64,000 nt of DNA from Streptomyces sp. YIM 121038 (lineage in GTDB: Bacteria > Actinomycetota > Actinomycetes > Streptomycetales > Streptomycetaceae). The translations under genes were made by a program, and so were the position numbers. This document shows, in pieces, positions 55,435 to 64,000 of the stretch. The notes below the pieces were generated by a model. That model was not told the origin of the DNA. It saw only the letters and a list, made by a program, of their open reading frames with translations, and did not search any database. Each line of letters starts with the position of its first letter. The first letter of the stretch is position 1. The stretch is from the NCBI RefSeq assembly GCF_006088715.1, contig NZ_CP030771.1, positions 6,880,001 through 6,944,000 on the forward strand, given 5' to 3'.

Positions 55435-56373
55435 GTGAGTAGTGCAGCCCCCGCCCCGCGGGTCATCGCCGTCGTCGGGCCCACCGCGGCCGGAAAGTCC
55501 GATCTGGGAGTCTTCCTGGCGCAGCGCCTCGGCGGCGAAGTCGTCAACGCCGACTCGATGCAGCTGTACCGAGGGATGGACATCGGTACCGCCAAGCTGA
55601 CGCCGGCCGAGCGCGCCGGCGTCCCGCATCACCTCCTGGACATCTGGGACGTCACCGAGGCCGCGAGCGTCGCCGAGTACCAGAAGCTGGCGCGCGCCGA
55701 GATCGACCGGCTGCTCGCCGAGGGCCGCTGGCCGATCCTCGTCGGCGGCTCGGGCCTGTACGTCAGGGGGGCCGTGGACCACCTGGACTTCCCCGGCACC
55801 GATCCCGCCGTGCGCGCCCGTCTGGAGGGCGAGCTGGAGCTGCACGGCCCCGGCGTGCTCCACGCCCGGCTCGCCGCCGCCGACCCCGGAGCCGCCCGAG
55901 CGATCCTGCCCGGCAACGGCCGCCGTATCGTCCGCGCCCTGGAGGTCATCGAGATCACGGGGAAGCCCTTCACCGCCAACCTGCCCAGCCACGAGTCCGT
56001 GTACGACACCGTCCAGATCGGCGTCGACGTGGGCCGCCCCGAGCTGGACGAACGCATCACCGTGCGCGTGGACCGCATGTGGGAGGAGGGGCTCGTCGAC
56101 GAGGTGCGCGCGCTGGAGGCGCAGGGGCTCAGGGAGGGGCGCACGGCATCCCGCGCGCTCGGCTATCAGCAGATCCTCGCGGCGCTCGCGGGGGAGTGCA
56201 CCGAGGAGGAGGCGCGCGCCGAAACCGTACGCGCTACCAAGCGTTTCGCGCGCCGTCAGGACTCGTGGTTCCGCCGTGACCCCCGGGTGCACTGGCTCAG
56301 CGGAGCCGCCGTCGACCGCGGGGAACTCCCCGGGCGAGCAGCGGCGTTGGTCGAACGAGCGGTCACAGCCTGA
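55435..56373 (+). CDS. miaA: tRNA dimethylallyltransferase MiaA
   Basis: A 312-residue enzyme that prenylates A37 of tRNAs reading UNN codons, making the substrate for MiaB. P-loop GPTAAGKS at 15-22, with DSMQLYRGMDIGTAK, the PHHLLDIWDVTEAASVA segment and the C-terminal RATKRFARRQDSWFRRD signature. GTG 55435 lies 6 nt after GAGACT (55423-55428) and lacks a Shine-Dalgarno, so the mRNA is probably leaderless. Divergent from the acidic gene. Confidence 0.96.
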   Translation: MSSAAPAPRVIAVVGPTAAGKSDLGVFLAQRLGGEVVNADSMQLYRGMDIGTAKLTPAERAGVPHHLLDIWDVTEAASVAEYQKLARAEIDRLLAEGRWPILVGGSGLYVRGAVDHLDFPGTDPAVRARLEGELELHGPGVLHARLAAADPGAARAILPGNGRRIVRALEVIEITGKPFTANLPSHESVYDTVQIGVDVGRPELDERITVRVDRMWEEGLVDEVRALEAQGLREGRTASRALGYQQILAALAGECTEEEARAETVRATKRFARRQDSWFRRDPRVHWLSGAAVDRGELPGRAAALVERAVTA

Positions 56374-56480
56374 TCACGTGATGGCATCGGGACGCTCCGC
56401 CGGTCATCGCGGCACCTGACGCCGTGCCATCATCGACCATCGATCGACCAGTGGAGTCCGAAGTGGGAGGGCGCGTGGCG

Positions 56481-56972
56481 ATGGAGGCCGGCCCTCGTGA
56501 CACCGCACATGACGGCGAGCGGCACACCGCTCCGGACGGAGCGCGGCTCAGCCCGGACGGCCCGGAGAGCCAGGACGTGACCGCGGGCGGCGTGACCGAC
56601 GACGGACCCTCCGAGGCGGAGCTCGCCGCGGAGCCCGAGGTCGAGGTCGAACTGCGCCCCCAGCGCCGGCTGCGCATCTGGCAGCTCGCGCCGATCGTGA
56701 TCCTCGCCGCCGTCGGCTCCCTGATGTTCGCCTTCCCGCTGGCCTTCGAGTTCGGCGACGGCGGTGCCGTGGTCGCGATGCTCGGGCTGCTCATCAGCTC
56801 CTGCGCGGCGGGCTGGGGCATGATGGCCGCCCGCCGCGTCGGCTACACCTGGCCGGGCCTGCCGGAGCGCGGCTCGGGGCGGCGCCCGGACTGGCGGGTG
56901 GTCGGCGCGTACACCCTGGTCGTCGCCACCGCCGCCGTCCTCGCGGTGTGGCGGGTGGCCCGGCTCCGCTGA
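56481..56972 (+). CDS. hypothetical membrane protein
   Basis: A 163-residue protein with an acidic N-terminus of about 75 residues and three membrane helices (about 75-95, 100-125 and 140-160). It is found between miaA and dapF in Streptomyces. No known domain is recognised. ATG 56481 has GGGAGGG about 9 nt upstream; an in-frame ATG at 56424 and GTGs lie upstream. Confidence 0.8.
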   Translation: MEAGPRDTAHDGERHTAPDGARLSPDGPESQDVTAGGVTDDGPSEAELAAEPEVEVELRPQRRLRIWQLAPIVILAAVGSLMFAFPLAFEFGDGGAVVAMLGLLISSCAAGWGMMAARRVGYTWPGLPERGSGRRPDWRVVGAYTLVVATAAVLAVWRVARLR

Positions 56973-57005
56973 GCCGGAAGGCCGCGCGGGGCCGCTCTTC
57001 CGGCG

Positions 57006-57045
57006 GTGTCGTACCCACCCCGTACGTGTCGTACCCACCCCGTAC
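57006..57045 (+). repeat. perfect 20-bp tandem duplication in the dapF promoter
   Basis: GTGTCGTACCCACCCCGTAC is present twice, 57006-57025 and 57026-57045. The second copy runs into the TACGAT hexamer (57043-57048). Confidence 0.9.
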
Positions 57046-57054
57046 GATCGAGGA

Positions 57055-57951
57055 ATGAGCACGCCGATCGCCTTCCTCAAGGGGCACGGGACCGAGAACG
57101 ACTTCGTGATCGTCCCCGACGCCGACAACACCATCGAGCTGTCCCCGGCCGCCGTGGCGGCCCTGTGCGACCGGCGCGCGGGCATCGGTGGCGACGGCCT
57201 GTTGCACGTCGTGCGCTCCGCCGCGCACCCGGACGCGCGGCATCTGGCCGACGAGGCCGAATGGTTCATGGACTACCGCAACGCGGACGGCTCGATCGTC
57301 GAGATGTGCGGCAACGGCGTGCGCGTGTTCGCGCGCTACCTCCAGCGCGCGGGACTCGTCGCCGAGGGCGACCTGGCCGTGGCCACCCGCGGCGGCGTGA
57401 AGCGCGTGCACATCGCCAAGCCCGCCACCCCCGGTGGCCCGGACGGGGACGTCACCGTCGCCATGGGCAAGGCCGTCCTCCCCGAAGGCGACGTCACGGT
57501 GTCCGTGGCCGACCGCCACTGGCCCGCGCGCAACGTGAACATGGGCAACCCCCACGCCGTCGCCTTCGTCGCCGACCTGGCGCACGCGGGCAACCTCTAC
57601 GAGCCGCCGCCGTTCACCCCGGCCACCGCATACCCGGACGGGGTGAACGTGGAGTTCGTGGCCGACCGCGCCCCCCGCCACGTCGCCATGCGCGTGCACG
57701 AGCGCGGCGTCGGCGAGACCCGCTCGTGCGGCACGGGCGCGTGCGCCGTCGCCGTCGCCGCCGCCCGCAGGGACGGCCTGGACCCCGCGGCGACCGGCGC
57801 CCCGGTGACGTACACCGTCGACGTGCTCGGCGGCACCCTGGTGATCACAGAGCGGCCCGACGGCGAGATCGAGATGACGGGCCCCGCCGTGATCGTCGCC
57901 GAAGGCGAGATCGCCCCGGAGTGGCTGGCCGCGGTCACGCGCCGAGGGTGA
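57055..57951 (+). CDS. dapF: diaminopimelate epimerase
   Basis: A 298-residue epimerase that converts LL- to meso-diaminopimelate for lysine and peptidoglycan synthesis. The two catalytic cysteines are C85 (EMCGNGVR) and C225 (RSCGTGAC), with VNMGNPHAV and the HGTENDFV N-terminus. ATG 57055 lies 6 nt after TACGAT and is preceded by GAGGA as well, so leaderless or short-leader initiation are both possible. Stand-alone gene, ended by a hairpin at 57991-58015. Streptomyces peptidoglycan uses LL-Dap, so the meso form serves lysine synthesis here. Confidence 0.96.
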   Translation: MSTPIAFLKGHGTENDFVIVPDADNTIELSPAAVAALCDRRAGIGGDGLLHVVRSAAHPDARHLADEAEWFMDYRNADGSIVEMCGNGVRVFARYLQRAGLVAEGDLAVATRGGVKRVHIAKPATPGGPDGDVTVAMGKAVLPEGDVTVSVADRHWPARNVNMGNPHAVAFVADLAHAGNLYEPPPFTPATAYPDGVNVEFVADRAPRHVAMRVHERGVGETRSCGTGACAVAVAAARRDGLDPAATGAPVTYTVDVLGGTLVITERPDGEIEMTGPAVIVAEGEIAPEWLAAVTRRG

Positions 57952-57990
57952 TGCCGGGGGCGGGCCGCTGACCGCCCGGGGGAGCGCCGG

Positions 57991-58015
57991 GCCTGCCGCG
58001 CGCGTGGCGGCAGGC
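57991..58015 (+). terminator. dapF terminator hairpin
   Basis: A perfect 9-bp stem (57991-57999 with 58007-58015), 7-nt loop, 40 nt after dapF. No T tract. Confidence 0.7.
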
Positions 58016-58421
58016 TCTGCCCGAGGTCCGGGCGCCGCCCGCCCGAAGCCGGTGAGGGCGCCGGGCTCCCGGCCTGCCGGCCCTCGGCCGGAGCGTCAGG
58101 GCGCCGCCTCTGCGCCACGTGGCCGCACCCACCCCGCGCAACGGCCCCGGGTGCCGCCGGGCGCCCGTGCGGCGGGTGAAACAGTCGAAACGGGGGCCTG
58201 CCCCGTCACGATGGCGCTCCTCCGTGTCGAATCAGTACTCGTCCCAGTCGAATCATCACTCGAAACAGCACTCCACAGAACTGTCGCTCGAATGGGTGAT
58301 CCGTTTCACGCTCGGCGAGAGCGGGTCAGCACCGCGTGATGGGCTCGGTAGCATCAAGCACCGGCCCGGACGGAGCAGGCTGCCGTTCGTACACCGCCGG
58401 TCGGAGCTGCCGGAGGTGCCC
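58016..58421. other. rshA upstream region with CGAATCA cluster
   Basis: A 406-bp gap. Four copies of TCGAA(T/A)CA-like units occur at 58227-58234, 58248-58255, 58260-58267 and 58288-58295 in a locally AT-richer stretch. TAGCAT at 58349-58354 is a candidate -10. No convincing gene. Confidence 0.55.
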
Positions 58422-60590
58422 ATGAGTGCGGAGGCCACGAATCCCGCGACGCCCGGCCCCGCGACGCCCTCGGGCCCGATCCCGGCGACAGCGGGATCCA
58501 CGGGCCAGCGGCGCCGCGCCCGCCCCCGGCTCGACCTGCGCAGACTCGGCTGGGCCGCGCTCCTCGGAACCGCCGCGCGCGGCCGCGTCCCGGACGCGAT
58601 CAGCCACGTCGCCGAGGCCCACCGCGGCCACCACCCGGACGCCGACCTGGAGCTGCTGCGCCGCGCCTACGTCCTCGCGGAGTCCTCGCACCGCGGCCAG
58701 ACGCGCAAGAGCGGCGAGCCGTACATCACCCACCCGCTCGCCGTCACGCTGATCCTGGCTCAACTGGGCGCCGAGACGACCACCCTGACCGCGTCCCTGC
58801 TCCACGACACGGTCGAGGACACGGACGTGACGCTCGATCAGGTGCGCGCCGAGTTCGGCGAGGACGTGTGCTATCTGGTCGACGGCGTCACCAAACTGGA
58901 AAAGGTCGACTACGGGGCGGCCGCCGAGCCCGAGACCTTCCGCAAGATGCTCGTCGCCACCGGCAACGACGTCCGGGTGATGTCGATCAAACTCGCCGAC
59001 CGCCTGCACAACATGCGCACCCTCGGCGTGATGCGTCCAGAGAAACAGGCGCGCATCGCCAAGGTCACCCGCGACGTGCTCATCCCGCTCGCCGAGCGGC
59101 TCGGCGTACAGGCCCTCAAGACCGAGCTGGAGGACCTCGTCTTCGCGATCCTCCACCCCGAGGAGTACGCCGCGGTCGAAGGCCTCATCGCGGCGAAGAA
59201 CGCCGACGGCGCCGACCCCCTCGCGGACATCGCCGAGGAGGTGCGCGGCGTGCTGCGCGAGGCCGGGATCGCGGCCGAAGTGCTCATCAGGCCGCGCCAC
59301 TTCGTCTCCGTGCACCGCGTGCACCGCAAACGCGGCGGGTTGCGCCCCGCCGACTTCGGGCGCCTGCTGGTCCTCGTCGGTGAGGACGCCGACTGCTACG
59401 GGGTGCTCGGCGAGCTGCACACCTGCTTCACCCCGGTCGTCGCGGAGTTCAAGGACTTCATCGCCGTACCGAAGTTCAACCTCTACCAGTCGTTGCACAC
59501 GGCCGTCGCGCGCCCGGACGGCGAGGTCGCCGAAGTCCTCATCCGCACCCACAAGATGCACCGCGTCGCCGAGGCGGGCGTCGTCGCCCTGCGCAGCCCG
59601 TACGAGCCCCCCGTGGAGGAGCAGCCCGTCGACGGCGAGCGCGCCGACCCCACCCGGCCCGGCTGGCTCTCGCGCCTCCTGGAATGGCAGCAGGCCGCGC
59701 CCGACTCCGACACCTTCTGGTCCACGCTGCGCGAGGACCTCGCCCAGGACCGCGAGATCGCCGTCTTCCGCCCCGACGGCGGCACGCTCGGGCTGCCCGC
59801 GGGCGCCAGCTGCGTCGACGCCGCCTACGCCCAGTACGGCGAGGACGCCCACGCCTGCATCGGGGCGCGTGTGAACGGCCGCCTCGCGACGCTCAGCACC
59901 GTCCTGAGGGACGGCGACTCGGTGCAGCTCCTCATGGGCCAGGACCCCACGTCGGGGCCCTCACGCGAGTGGCTCGACCACGCCCGCACCCCCGCCGCAC
60001 GGATCGCCATCCGGCGCTGGCTCGCCTCCCACCCGAGCCCGGCCGCAGGGCAGCCCGCGCCGGCACCCCCGCCGCCCGCGACCGTGCCCGCGGCGGCCCC
60101 ACGACCGCCGGTCGCGGCAGCCCTGCGCCCGGCCGCCGCGAACGTCGTGGTCGACCGGGAGGGCGCCACCGTGCGCCTCGCGGGCTGCTGTACGCCCGTA
60201 CCGCCCGACGAGGTCACGGGATTCGCGGTACGCGGCGGCGTCGTCACCGTCCACCGCGTCAGCTGTCCGGCGGTGGCGCGCATGAAGGGCGTGGGGCGCC
60301 CGGAGGTGGGCGTGCGCTGGGGGGACAGCGCCGAGTGCCGGGTCACGCTCATCGCCGAGTCGTTCGGCAGGCCGCACCTCCTCGCCGACCTCACCGAAGC
60401 CATCGCCCTGGAGGGCGCCGCCATCGTCTCAGCGACCGTGGAGCCGCCCAGCCAGCAGCGCGTCCGCCACACCTACACCCTCCAGCTCCCGGACGCCGCC
60501 CACCTGCCCGGCCTGATGCGCGCGATGCGGAACGTCCCCGGGGTGTACGACGTGAGCAGGGCGCAGCACCGGGCCGCGGCCACGCCCTAA
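58422..60590 (+). CDS. rshA: RSH-family (p)ppGpp synthetase/hydrolase RshA
   Basis: A 722-residue second RSH protein besides RelA, which is expected elsewhere. HD hydrolase domain (about 75-230) with H104 and H128-D129 (LLHDTVEDTD) intact; synthetase domain (about 260-400) with D311, YGVLGELHTCFTPVVAEFKD, PKFNLYQSLHTAV and EVLIRTHKMHRVAEAGVVA; TGS domain (about 440-510); ACT domain (about 640-720). Compared with E. coli RelA/SpoT, the Arg in D-x4-R (position +5 from the catalytic Asp) is Leu and the Gln of EIQIRT is Leu, so synthetase activity may be weak or altered. ATG 58422 follows GGAGG by 5 nt. Confidence 0.92.
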   Translation: MSAEATNPATPGPATPSGPIPATAGSTGQRRRARPRLDLRRLGWAALLGTAARGRVPDAISHVAEAHRGHHPDADLELLRRAYVLAESSHRGQTRKSGEPYITHPLAVTLILAQLGAETTTLTASLLHDTVEDTDVTLDQVRAEFGEDVCYLVDGVTKLEKVDYGAAAEPETFRKMLVATGNDVRVMSIKLADRLHNMRTLGVMRPEKQARIAKVTRDVLIPLAERLGVQALKTELEDLVFAILHPEEYAAVEGLIAAKNADGADPLADIAEEVRGVLREAGIAAEVLIRPRHFVSVHRVHRKRGGLRPADFGRLLVLVGEDADCYGVLGELHTCFTPVVAEFKDFIAVPKFNLYQSLHTAVARPDGEVAEVLIRTHKMHRVAEAGVVALRSPYEPPVEEQPVDGERADPTRPGWLSRLLEWQQAAPDSDTFWSTLREDLAQDREIAVFRPDGGTLGLPAGASCVDAAYAQYGEDAHACIGARVNGRLATLSTVLRDGDSVQLLMGQDPTSGPSREWLDHARTPAARIAIRRWLASHPSPAAGQPAPAPPPPATVPAAAPRPPVAAALRPAAANVVVDREGATVRLAGCCTPVPPDEVTGFAVRGGVVTVHRVSCPAVARMKGVGRPEVGVRWGDSAECRVTLIAESFGRPHLLADLTEAIALEGAAIVSATVEPPSQQRVRHTYTLQLPDAAHLPGLMRAMRNVPGVYDVSRAQHRAAATP

Positions 60591-60593
60591 GGC

Positions 60594-60677
60594 GGCGACC
60601 TCCTGAGAAGGACCGTGGCGATGTCCTGAGAAAGGACCGTGGCGGTGTCCTGACAGAGCCGCGGCGACGTCTTGGAG
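60594..60677 (+). repeat. imperfect 22-24-bp tandem units after rshA
   Basis: 60594-60616, 60617-60640, 60641-60662 and a partial fourth at 60663-60680. Each starts GGCG and contains TCCTGAGAAAGGA-like symmetry. Located 4 bp after the rshA stop, they may be a terminator array or RNA-stabilising element. Confidence 0.75.
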
Positions 60678-60835
60678 CAGTGAGGGCGCCCTCCGGTCCC
60701 GCCGCGCCCCAGCGGGCTCCGATCCGCTCGTCCCGCCGCGCCGCTGAGGCATCCGGCCACCCCCGCCCCGACTCGTTCGAGTGGCCCGGCGCGCGTCATC
60801 ACGGCACGGAAGGCAGGCGCTGATAGCGGTAGTTC

Positions 60836-62386
60836 ATGCTGCTCACCCCACGCCCCAAGGCCACGAGGACCACGGCCGCGCGGCCGAAGACCGTGCGCGT
60901 CGCCATCGCCCTCCTCGCGACCGCCGCCTCCGCCGCCCTGCTCGCCGCGAGCGTCCCGCAGCCCGCCGCCCCGCTCGGCATCGGCGACCGGCTCTTCCCG
61001 CACCTCGGCAACCCGGGATACGACGTCCTGGAGTACGACATCGCCTTCACGTACAGCGGGGACAACGCCAAGCCGCTCGACACGGTCACGAAGATCGACG
61101 CCCGCGCCACCGCCCCGCTGGAGCGGATCAACCTCGACTTCTCGCAGGGCGAGGTGCGCTCCGTCGACGTCAACGGCGCGCCCGCCGCCTTCGACAGCAG
61201 CGGCGAAGACCTCGTCGTCACCCCCCACGCGCGCGTGGAGCGCGGCCAGCGCCTGCGGGTCACCGTCCGCCACACCAGCCACCCGGTCGGCGGCAAGGAA
61301 GAGGGCGGCTGGGTACGCACCGCCGACGGCCTGGCCATGGCCAACCAGGCCGACGCCGCACACCGCGTCTTCCCCTGCAACGACCACCCGGCCGACAAGG
61401 CCCGCTTCACCTTCCGCGTCAGCGCCCCCAAGGCGCTCACGGCCGTCGCCAACGGCGTCCCACTGGCCACGACGCGCGCCGGGGCCACCACCACGTGGGC
61501 GTACCGCACCGAACACCCCATGGCCACCGAGCTGGCGCAGGTCTCCATCGGCCGGTCCACGGTGCTGCACCGCACCGGCCCGCGCGGCCTCCCCATGCGG
61601 GACGTCGTACCGACCAAGGGCCACAAGAAGCTGGAGCGGTGGCTCAAGAAGACGCCCGGCCAGATCGCGTGGCTGGAGGGCAAGGTCGGCCGCTACCCGT
61701 TCGAGAACTACGGCCTGCTCGTCGCCGACGCCCAGACCGGCTTCGCACTGGAGACGCAGACGCTGTCGCTCTTCGAGAAGCAGCTGTTCACGCGGCCCGA
61801 GTTCCCGGAGTGGTACGTGGACACGATCATGGTCCACGAGCTGGCGCACCAGTGGTTCGGCGACAGCGTCAGCCCGCGCACCTGGTCCGACCTGTGGCTC
61901 AACGAAGGGCACGCCACCTGGTACGAGGCCCTCTACGGCGAGGAGAAGTCCGGGCACGAGCTGCGCACGCGCATGCGCGAGGCCTACCGGTACTCGGACC
62001 AGTGGCGCGCCGCGGGCGGCCCGCCCGCCGCCCCCAAGGCGCCCAAGCCCGGGGAGAAGATCAGCCTCTTCCGGCCCGTCGTGTACGACGGCAGCGCGCT
62101 GGTGCTCTACGCGCTGCGGCAGGAGATCGGACGGGCCGCCTTCGAGAGCGTGGAGCGCGCGTGGGTGCGCGCCCACCGCGACGGAACCGCGACCACGGCC
62201 GACTTCACGCGCCTGGCCTCCCACGTATCGGGCCGGGACCTGCGCGAGTTCTTCGCCGCCTGGCTGTACGGCACCAAGACACCGCCGATGCCGGGCCACC
62301 CGGACTGGACGTCGGAGGCCCCGGGCAAGAAGCAGGCGGGCCGGGCGGGCGGCGGGTCGGGCGCCGCCGGGCACACCCACCACTGA
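60836..62386 (+). CDS. M1-family metallopeptidase, exported
   Basis: A 516-residue zinc aminopeptidase of the M1 (PepN-like) family. N-terminal signal/anchor (about 15-42) after a basic start; the catalytic zinc site is H334-E335-H338 (HELAHQ) with E357 in NEGHA, and the catalytic Tyr region in VYDGSALVLYALR. GAMEN-like exopeptidase motif appears as GFALETQT, changed from the canonical one. It likely works outside the membrane. ATG 60836 lies 6 nt after TAGCGG. It follows rshA after a repeat array. Confidence 0.9.
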   Translation: MLLTPRPKATRTTAARPKTVRVAIALLATAASAALLAASVPQPAAPLGIGDRLFPHLGNPGYDVLEYDIAFTYSGDNAKPLDTVTKIDARATAPLERINLDFSQGEVRSVDVNGAPAAFDSSGEDLVVTPHARVERGQRLRVTVRHTSHPVGGKEEGGWVRTADGLAMANQADAAHRVFPCNDHPADKARFTFRVSAPKALTAVANGVPLATTRAGATTTWAYRTEHPMATELAQVSIGRSTVLHRTGPRGLPMRDVVPTKGHKKLERWLKKTPGQIAWLEGKVGRYPFENYGLLVADAQTGFALETQTLSLFEKQLFTRPEFPEWYVDTIMVHELAHQWFGDSVSPRTWSDLWLNEGHATWYEALYGEEKSGHELRTRMREAYRYSDQWRAAGGPPAAPKAPKPGEKISLFRPVVYDGSALVLYALRQEIGRAAFESVERAWVRAHRDGTATTADFTRLASHVSGRDLREFFAAWLYGTKTPPMPGHPDWTSEAPGKKQAGRAGGGSGAAGHTHH

Positions 62387-62617
62387 TCAAGGTCCCGCAC
62401 AGCCTGGGGGACGGCGTTTCGCCAGGTGGCAGGCGTGGCAATAACCCAGGTGACGAGACGGGCCGTCCCGTGCAACCATCTTCAGGTCGACGGCGCGGCC
62501 CGTCCGGGACATCCCCTCGGGGAGATCTCAGGGGCGGTTCCGTCCGGTCCGGGGAATCCCGGGGCGGTCGTGTGCGTTGTCGGATGTGACGGGTGGCGCC
62601 GTCGCTCGCGAGACGCC

Positions 62618-62656
62618 GCCGCACCCAGGGTGCGGCAGGGGACGGTAGCCGTCCCC
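62618..62656 (+). terminator. two adjacent hairpins before hflX
   Basis: GCCGCAC...GTGCGGC (62618-62636) and GGGGACGG-TAG-CCGTCCCC (62638-62656) are two perfect hairpins one base apart, 41 nt before hflX ATG. They may end M1 transcription or shape the hflX leader. Confidence 0.6.
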
Positions 62657-62697
62657 AAGGCGCCCCGCATCGGATTCCCATCGACGTAAAGGACCCA

Positions 62698-64000
62698 ATG
62701 ACCTCCTCTTCTTCCTTTTCCCAGGACGCACAGAGCTTCGTGCAGAACTACCCCGAAGGTCTTCGGGCCGATGCCCTGATGGAAGAGGACGTCGCCTGGA
62801 GCCACGAGATCGACGGAGCACGGGACGGCGAGCAGTTCGACCGTGCCGAGCGTGCGGCGCTGCGCCGCGTCGCGGGCCTCTCCACCGAGCTCGAGGACGT
62901 CACCGAAGTCGAGTACCGACAGCTCCGCCTGGAGCGCGTCGTCCTCGTCGGCGTCTGGACCTCCGGAACGGTTCAGGACGCGGACAACTCCCTCGCCGAG
63001 CTGGCCGCCCTCGCGGAGACGGCGGGCGCCCTCGTGCTCGACGGTGTCGTGCAGCGCCGCGACAAGCCGGACCCGGCCACGTACATCGGCTCCGGCAAGG
63101 CCCTGGAGCTGCGGGACATCGTGCTCGAGACCGGCGCGGACACGGTCGTGTGCGACGGTGAGCTGAGCCCCGGCCAGCTGATCCACCTCGAAGACGTCGT
63201 CAAGGTCAAGGTGATCGACAGGACCGCCCTGATCCTCGACATCTTCGCCCAGCACGCCAAGTCCCGAGAGGGCAAGGCCCAGGTCGCCCTGGCCCAGATG
63301 CAGTACATGCTGCCGAGGCTCCGCGGCTGGGGTCAGTCGCTGTCCCGGCAGATGGGCGGCGGCAAGGGCGGCGGCCTCGCCACCCGTGGCCCCGGTGAGA
63401 CCAAGATCGAGACGGACCGGCGACGGATCCGCGAGAAGATGGCGAAGATGCGCCGGGAGATCGCGGAGATGAAGACGGGCCGCGAGATCAAGCGCCAGGA
63501 GCGCAAGCGCAACAAGGTCCCCTCGGTCGCCATCGCCGGATATACGAACGCGGGCAAGTCCTCGCTGCTCAACCGCCTCACGGGCGCGGGCGTCCTGGTG
63601 GAGAACGCGCTGTTCGCCACCCTCGACCCCACCGTCCGCAGGGCCGAGACGCCGAGTGGCCGTCTGTACACCCTGGCGGACACCGTCGGATTCGTCCGGC
63701 ACCTGCCGCACCACCTGGTGGAGGCGTTCCGCTCCACGATGGAGGAGGTCGGCGAGTCCGATCTGATCCTGCACGTGGTCGACGGCTCGCATCCCGCCCC
63801 CGAGGAGCAGCTCGCCGCCGTGCGCGAGGTGATCCGCGAGGTCGGCGCGACCGACGTCCCCGAGATCGTGGTGATCAACAAGGCGGACGCCGCCGATCCG
63901 CTGACCATCCAGCGACTGCTGCGCACGCAGCGGCACGCGATCGCGGTCTCCGCGCGCACGGGCGCGGGCATCGAGGAGCTGCTCGGGCTCATCGACGCCG
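62698..64000 (+). CDS. hflX: GTPase HflX (3' end outside window)
   Basis: At least 434 residues are visible, reading open to the window end. HflX is a ribosome-associated GTPase/ATPase that rescues stalled or hibernating 50S/70S particles under stress. The N-terminal HflX domain (about 60-230: RLERVVLVGVW, ATYIGSGKALEL, DGELSPGQLIHLED) leads into the G domain with G1 GYTNAGKSS at about 281, G3 DTVGF and NKAD at about 395-400. ATG 62698 follows AAAGGA by 4 nt. The upstream leader contains two hairpins. Confidence 0.95.
   Translation, partial: MTSSSSFSQDAQSFVQNYPEGLRADALMEEDVAWSHEIDGARDGEQFDRAERAALRRVAGLSTELEDVTEVEYRQLRLERVVLVGVWTSGTVQDADNSLAELAALAETAGALVLDGVVQRRDKPDPATYIGSGKALELRDIVLETGADTVVCDGELSPGQLIHLEDVVKVKVIDRTALILDIFAQHAKSREGKAQVALAQMQYMLPRLRGWGQSLSRQMGGGKGGGLATRGPGETKIETDRRRIREKMAKMRREIAEMKTGREIKRQERKRNKVPSVAIAGYTNAGKSSLLNRLTGAGVLVENALFATLDPTVRRAETPSGRLYTLADTVGFVRHLPHHLVEAFRSTMEEVGESDLILHVVDGSHPAPEEQLAAVREVIREVGATDVPEIVVINKADAADPLTIQRLLRTQRHAIAVSARTGAGIEELLGLIDA

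Overview
The window is chromosomal DNA of a high-GC actinomycete, almost certainly a Streptomyces. Reasons: GC above 70 percent with strong third-position G/C bias, many GTG starts, an actinobacterial 23S-5S rRNA end, and a gene order that I recognise from the S. coelicolor core around SCO5747-SCO5796 (osaAB, ftsK, rimO, pgsA, cinA, clgR, recA-recX, gluABCD/gluRK, miaB, miaA, dapF, rshA, hflX). The match to that locus is from memory, not from a search. I see no insertion sequence, prophage, CRISPR array or biosynthetic cluster.

Layout. 1-2.9 kb: 3' end of a 23S gene, 5S, a strong terminator, a shortened DegT-type aminotransferase relic and tRNA-Thr(GGT). 3-12.4 kb: a SpoIIE-type phosphatase divergent from osaA, a giant 12-HAMP hybrid kinase, and its partner regulator osaB. 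12.7-20.3 kb: ftsK, a RodZ-like HTH membrane protein, rimO-pgsA-cinA (overlapping stops and starts) and clgR. 20.5-28.1 kb: a Dps ferritin, a small membrane protein, an SDR, a Nei-type glycosylase and the giant helicase Lhr. 28.2-31.2 kb: AraC regulator plus azlCD exporter, and an uncharacterised toroid-like protein. 31.3-35.1 kb: DUF3046, AI-2E-type permease, recA-recX with an SOS-type promoter. 35.2-38.6 kb: an ArsR-type regulator fused translationally to a large FtsX-type permease with no ATPase. 38.8-39.9 kb: rhodanese and cysteine dioxygenase behind a Cys-rich leader peptide. 40-49 kb: flavin monooxygenase, the glutamate ABC importer gluABCD, its divergent two-component system gluRK and a TAXI-type binding protein. 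49-51.5 kb: divergent MarR/metallo-hydrolase pair and a DUF574 methyltransferase. 51.7-64 kb: miaB, an extradiol-dioxygenase-like protein, an antitoxin-like gene, miaA, a membrane protein, dapF, rshA, an M1 peptidase and the start of hflX.

Functionally this is core genome with themes of envelope and osmotic stress signalling (osaAB, clgR, Dps, SpoIIE-type phosphatase), DNA repair and segregation (ftsK, nei, lhr, recAX), tRNA and ribosome modification (miaA, miaB, rimO, hflX), stringent response (rshA) and amino-acid homeostasis (gluABCD, azlCD, cysteine dioxygenase, dapF). A cross-cutting signal is that many genes carry a -10-like hexamer 6-8 nt before the start codon and no Shine-Dalgarno sequence, which predicts leaderless mRNAs. 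The least explained items are the Cys-rich leader before the cysteine dioxygenase, the ATPase-less FtsX permease with two perfect palindromes, the aminotransferase relic beside the rRNA operon, and a repeat-filled spacer at 54.2-54.6 kb.
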